A stretch of DNA of 64,000 nt from Gammaproteobacteria bacterium (GTDB lineage: Bacteria > Pseudomonadota > Gammaproteobacteria > Pseudomonadales > Alcanivoracaceae): assembly GCA_018067045.1 (NCBI GenBank), contig JAGPVL010000006.1:1-64000 (forward strand), in the 5' to 3' direction. Shown piece after piece: positions 61,864 through 64,000 of the stretch. Position 1 is the stretch's first letter; each line of letters opens with the position of its first letter. Below the pieces are notes generated by a model. The model was not told the DNA's origin, searched no databases, and was given only the letters and a program-made list of their open reading frames with translations. The position numbers were made by a program, and so were the translations under genes.

Positions 61864-61882
61864 GAGTGATTCCGGCGACGGG

Positions 61883-62950
61883 CTACGTTATTCCCCAGAT
61901 AGTTTTCAAGCGGTTTACCGTGTGCTTCCACTTTTCGGCTTTGGGCCGTGCCACGGAGTTTTGGTTGCCGAATAAGCCGACTTCGTTCACCGCTTGGGAT
62001 TCGGGCACGGCCTTTATCCAGCGCATACCAACGCAGTAGTCCGCCGTGTCTTCGCCATGTTCGCTGGCAAAGTAGTAATGACCTTCGAGTTGCATACCGT
62101 CTTTAACAAATTCATCAATCACGACAGCGGGTGCGGCAACTTCGCCAACAGCGACATAGCCGGTCTTCGGAACCAGTACCCAGACACGGTCGCCGGGCTT
62201 CAGCATAAACAGCGTTTTGCTGTGCCATGAGCCGCCGCCAGCCGCGAGGAAGTTGTATTTAAGCGCGTCGTTCCAAGCGCGACCGCCGGGGCTGACGCCG
62301 AAGGAGCCGTAATATTCACCGTTCCAGTCACCTTTATGGCCGGTGTTAATGGCGCGCTCTTCGGTTTCGCCGGGGTCGATCATCCAGGCGCGGCTCAGGT
62401 ATTGATTGTCGCCATCTTGAAAGACGCTAAAGAAAACCGCGTTAACGGCAACGTTAGCCTTGTCGTTTAAGTAATTAATAATCCGTTCGGTGCTGGCGTC
62501 TAGCTCGGCAGCGACCACTACCATTTGGTGCGAGCTGTTGATCTCGTCTTCCGTTGGTGCACTGCCGAACTTGTCGATAAACGCCTGATTAAAGTTTGAG
62601 TTAGATAATTGGTAACGCTGCGCAAACGATTCGTAAATCTGTACCACGCGATCAGAGCTGAGCGTTTCTACCCAAGAGGCGTAATCAATCGTCTGTGCAA
62701 CCACATCGCGGGGCGTCTTGTGTTTTTTAAGCTCAATAACGATTAGCGAGCCGGTAATATCAATGGCGATCAAGTCCAGCGGCTTGCCAAAATCTGTGTA
62801 AACCTGTCGGCCAATCAATAGCCAGTTGCCATTGAGAATGGAAATATCTTTGAAGATAAGCTCTTCGAGTAACTCTTCCGACGCCATGGTGGTGTTGCTC
62901 AAGGCTTGGGGTTGCTCGCCGATTTTCCAGATTCCGTGTTGGATGGGCAT
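61883..62950 (-). CDS. Putative PD-(D/E)XK nuclease, DUF91/NucS-like
   Basis: 355 aa. Residues about 25-110 form a restriction-like core: Glu28/29 in ELLEEL, Asp59 in GKPLDLIAID, then Glu73-x-Lys75 in LIVIELKKHKTP, and a Gln86/Tyr90 pair in AQTIDYASWVE. This order matches PD-(D/E)XK proteins related to NucS/DUF91. The C-terminal 200 residues contain a beta-rich region (FLAAGGGSWHSKTLF, DRVWVLVPKTGYVAVGEV) and a YCVGMRWIKAV strand, not recognised, perhaps for DNA or ligand binding. AAGGA precedes the ATG and overlaps the end of the HEPN gene, which stops 2 nt upstream. Together they are a tight two-gene unit. Confidence 0.75.
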   Translation of the reverse strand: MPIQHGIWKIGEQPQALSNTTMASEELLEELIFKDISILNGNWLLIGRQVYTDFGKPLDLIAIDITGSLIVIELKKHKTPRDVVAQTIDYASWVETLSSDRVVQIYESFAQRYQLSNSNFNQAFIDKFGSAPTEDEINSSHQMVVVAAELDASTERIINYLNDKANVAVNAVFFSVFQDGDNQYLSRAWMIDPGETEERAINTGHKGDWNGEYYGSFGVSPGGRAWNDALKYNFLAAGGGSWHSKTLFMLKPGDRVWVLVPKTGYVAVGEVAAPAVVIDEFVKDGMQLEGHYYFASEHGEDTADYCVGMRWIKAVPESQAVNEVGLFGNQNSVARPKAEKWKHTVNRLKTIWGIT

Positions 62951-62952
62951 GG

Positions 62953-63717
62953 TTAATCCTTGTTATTGCGGGTCGCTACGGGCCGTTCGCTGCTGCTGTA
63001 AATCTGATTAATAAACTCTGAAACCATTTCAAAGGTGCCGAGCACGTGATTGTGAAGTGTGGTGCTGCCGTGGTTGTAGTTATTTCGAGTCTTGTTGGTG
63101 TGAATAATCAGGTGTTGGATATGGTTATAGTTGGGGTCTGGCGGTAGTTGTTTGAACTCGATATCGGGCGTTTCAATCTCGGTGGATCCTGTTCTCTGCA
63201 TTTCAGCTATGGCCCACAGAGTCTGCTCGTCCCTAGCTTGATCGTAAGCCAGACTGCTAGCGTGTCGGTGCCATTGGCTGAAGCCCTCATTTCGGACAAG
63301 TTGTTGGTCCCGACAATATTCCATCAAGGTCTTCATGCCAATTCGGATGCCGCCTCTCTTGCCCGTCTTTGCTTTATATTCGCTGTTGCGCTGTTTGATG
63401 TACCGCTTTATCTCCTTATCGCCAATACGCTCTTTCATGCCCAGTTCCAGTGAGTTGAGCGCATGTGCTTCGGCGATATTAAAGAAGCGGTATTCAAACC
63501 AAGCGTAGAGATATAGGTTGCGGGCGACGTCATATTGAATGGCGACGTTTTCAGCAACGTCATCGTTCAGTGAGTAGTGTTCGATCTCGGCGTAGTGGTC
63601 CTCTAATGTAATGCGTCGCCACTCACCAGTTTTCCGATCGATTTGCACACAATGGGTGTTGCGAATGTCTGTCTTGCACAGTTCAGCAAGGGGTTGTAAG
63701 CCATCTCTTTCCGCCAT
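62953..63717 (-). CDS. Putative HEPN-domain protein with RX4H motif
   Basis: 254 aa from the ATG at 63717 (GGGAAAGG upstream, spacing loose; a GTG start at 63759 would add 14 residues). An alpha-helical stretch ARNLYLYAWFEYRFFNIAEA and then LNSLELGMKERIG (about 65-99) has the feel of HEPN helices. Near the C-terminus TNKTRNNYNHGSTTLHNH contains Arg211-x4-His216 preceded by Asn, the HEPN ribonuclease RX4-6H motif, followed by a helix GTFEMVSEFINQIY. The middle (RGGIRIGMKTLMEYCRDQQL) is basic. An RNase toxin or abortive-infection effector is the leading guess; overall identity with a known family is not visible. Confidence 0.6.
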   Translation of the reverse strand: MAERDGLQPLAELCKTDIRNTHCVQIDRKTGEWRRITLEDHYAEIEHYSLNDDVAENVAIQYDVARNLYLYAWFEYRFFNIAEAHALNSLELGMKERIGDKEIKRYIKQRNSEYKAKTGKRGGIRIGMKTLMEYCRDQQLVRNEGFSQWHRHASSLAYDQARDEQTLWAIAEMQRTGSTEIETPDIEFKQLPPDPNYNHIQHLIIHTNKTRNNYNHGSTTLHNHVLGTFEMVSEFINQIYSSSERPVATRNNKD

Positions 63718-64000
63718 TATGCAACTACCTTTCCCGCCTCGATATAGCCACGGCGACAATTAAGTTGATCGTCGGGTGTCTTTGGGTTATCGAATTTATT
63801 CACCTAAATCGTGCCCCTACGCCTTTAAACTCATCAACAAAAGCGGCGATCTTTTCGAAAACGATTTGCTTCTCGGATTAAAGTTATGGGTTCCCTAGCT
63901 ATTTTTTCCTACTATTGATATGAAATTTATCATCAATTCAGCTCAAATTTTTGAACGTAACTGCTTAATGTATTTGCCTCTTTCACTTCATCATGAGGAA
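63718..64000. other. Upstream region of the HEPN gene with right flanking repeat
   Basis: 283 nt without a gene. Contains AT-rich sequence, the right flanking repeat at 63873-63903, and probably the promoter of the two-gene module. The window ends before any feature to the right can be judged. Confidence 0.6.
63873..63903 (+). repeat. Right flanking repeat of the nuclease/HEPN module
   Basis: TCGGATTAAAGTTATGGG followed by TTCCCTAGCTAT. Same orientation as 61833-61863, bracketing a block of about 2.04 kb that contains both genes. Confidence 0.6.

Larger units (their letters stand above)
61172..61882. other. Hairpin-rich non-coding stretch
   Basis: 711 nt with no convincing gene. It holds a weak hairpin at about 61223-61243 (GGACGTC-ATGA-GACGCCC, one mismatch), a 17-nt palindrome GCCTAAC-CGC-GTTAGGC (61477-61493), a 10-bp UUCG-loop hairpin (61595-61618), a short terminator-like hairpin (61710-61726), and the repeat copies at 61765-61787 and 61833-61863. 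The texture is unlike the rest of the window and may mark a former insertion site. Confidence 0.65.

Overview
The window reads as a chromosomal segment of a free-living gammaproteobacterium. The left 18 kb has the gene order PBP1A / pilMNOPQ-aroK-aroB-damX-like / gltB-gltD / hemE known from Pseudomonas and relatives, and the biotin cluster (comF divergent from bioB-bioF-bioH-bioC-bioD) also follows the Pseudomonas order. Two integral-membrane desaturases, a PHA-synthase-like protein and a membrane-dehydrogenase operon would suit a marine or soil aerobe, perhaps of the Cellvibrionales/Spongiibacteraceae type. That placement is inference; there is no rRNA or marker gene here to settle it. I found no tRNA, rRNA, CRISPR array, transposase, integrase or phage gene.

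Layout. 1-18 kb: core block of peptidoglycan synthesis (mrcA), type IV pilus alignment complex and secretin (pilM-Q), shikimate pathway (aroK, aroB), a SPOR-domain protein, glutamate synthase (gltB, gltD) and haem synthesis (hemE). 18-26 kb: mostly single genes on the minus strand (hotdog thioesterase, RdgC, Bax-like glucosaminidase, pterin dehydratase, two exported proteins of unknown function, a desaturase, a ComB-family phosphatase, a small outer-membrane-type protein, ComF) plus a plus-strand polysaccharide deacetylase. 26-31 kb: the biotin operon with a candidate BirA operator. 31-44.5 kb: flavodoxin-like reductase, PhaC-like hydrolase with Ser in place of the catalytic Cys, MsbA-type ABC exporter, desaturase with a divergent AraC regulator, Lrp regulator divergent from leuA, YeeN-type protein, MtfA peptidase, glutamine amidotransferase, META-domain lipoprotein, MtgA. 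44.7-50.2 kb: alpha/beta hydrolase, a 121-bp tandem repeat array, purEK, and an HxlR regulator with three matching operator-like palindromes facing a diiron-type hydrolase and a thioesterase. 50.3-53.4 kb: CptA-like phosphoethanolamine transferase and a PETase-like lipoprotein.

53.4-61.2 kb is an accessory metabolic region. An AT-rich leader with a LacI-type palindrome precedes a cytochrome c lipoprotein, a dehydrogenase small subunit, a GMC flavoprotein with an Fe-S-type cysteine motif, an exported acetolactate-decarboxylase homologue and a sugar isomerase/epimerase-type TIM barrel. Together they suggest oxidation of a hydroxy acid or sugar acid followed by decarboxylation of the resulting alpha-hydroxy-beta-keto acid. 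A separate class-C-type acid phosphatase lipoprotein follows. 61.2-64 kb holds a two-gene module, a putative HEPN ribonuclease followed 2 nt later by a PD-(D/E)XK nuclease of DUF91/NucS type. It is bracketed by near-identical direct repeats and flanked by a hairpin-rich non-coding stretch, and is the best candidate here for an undescribed (possibly defensive) system.

REP-like palindromes built on a GCTTGCAAGCGA core sit in at least four intergenic regions and are amplified in the 121-bp array beside purK.
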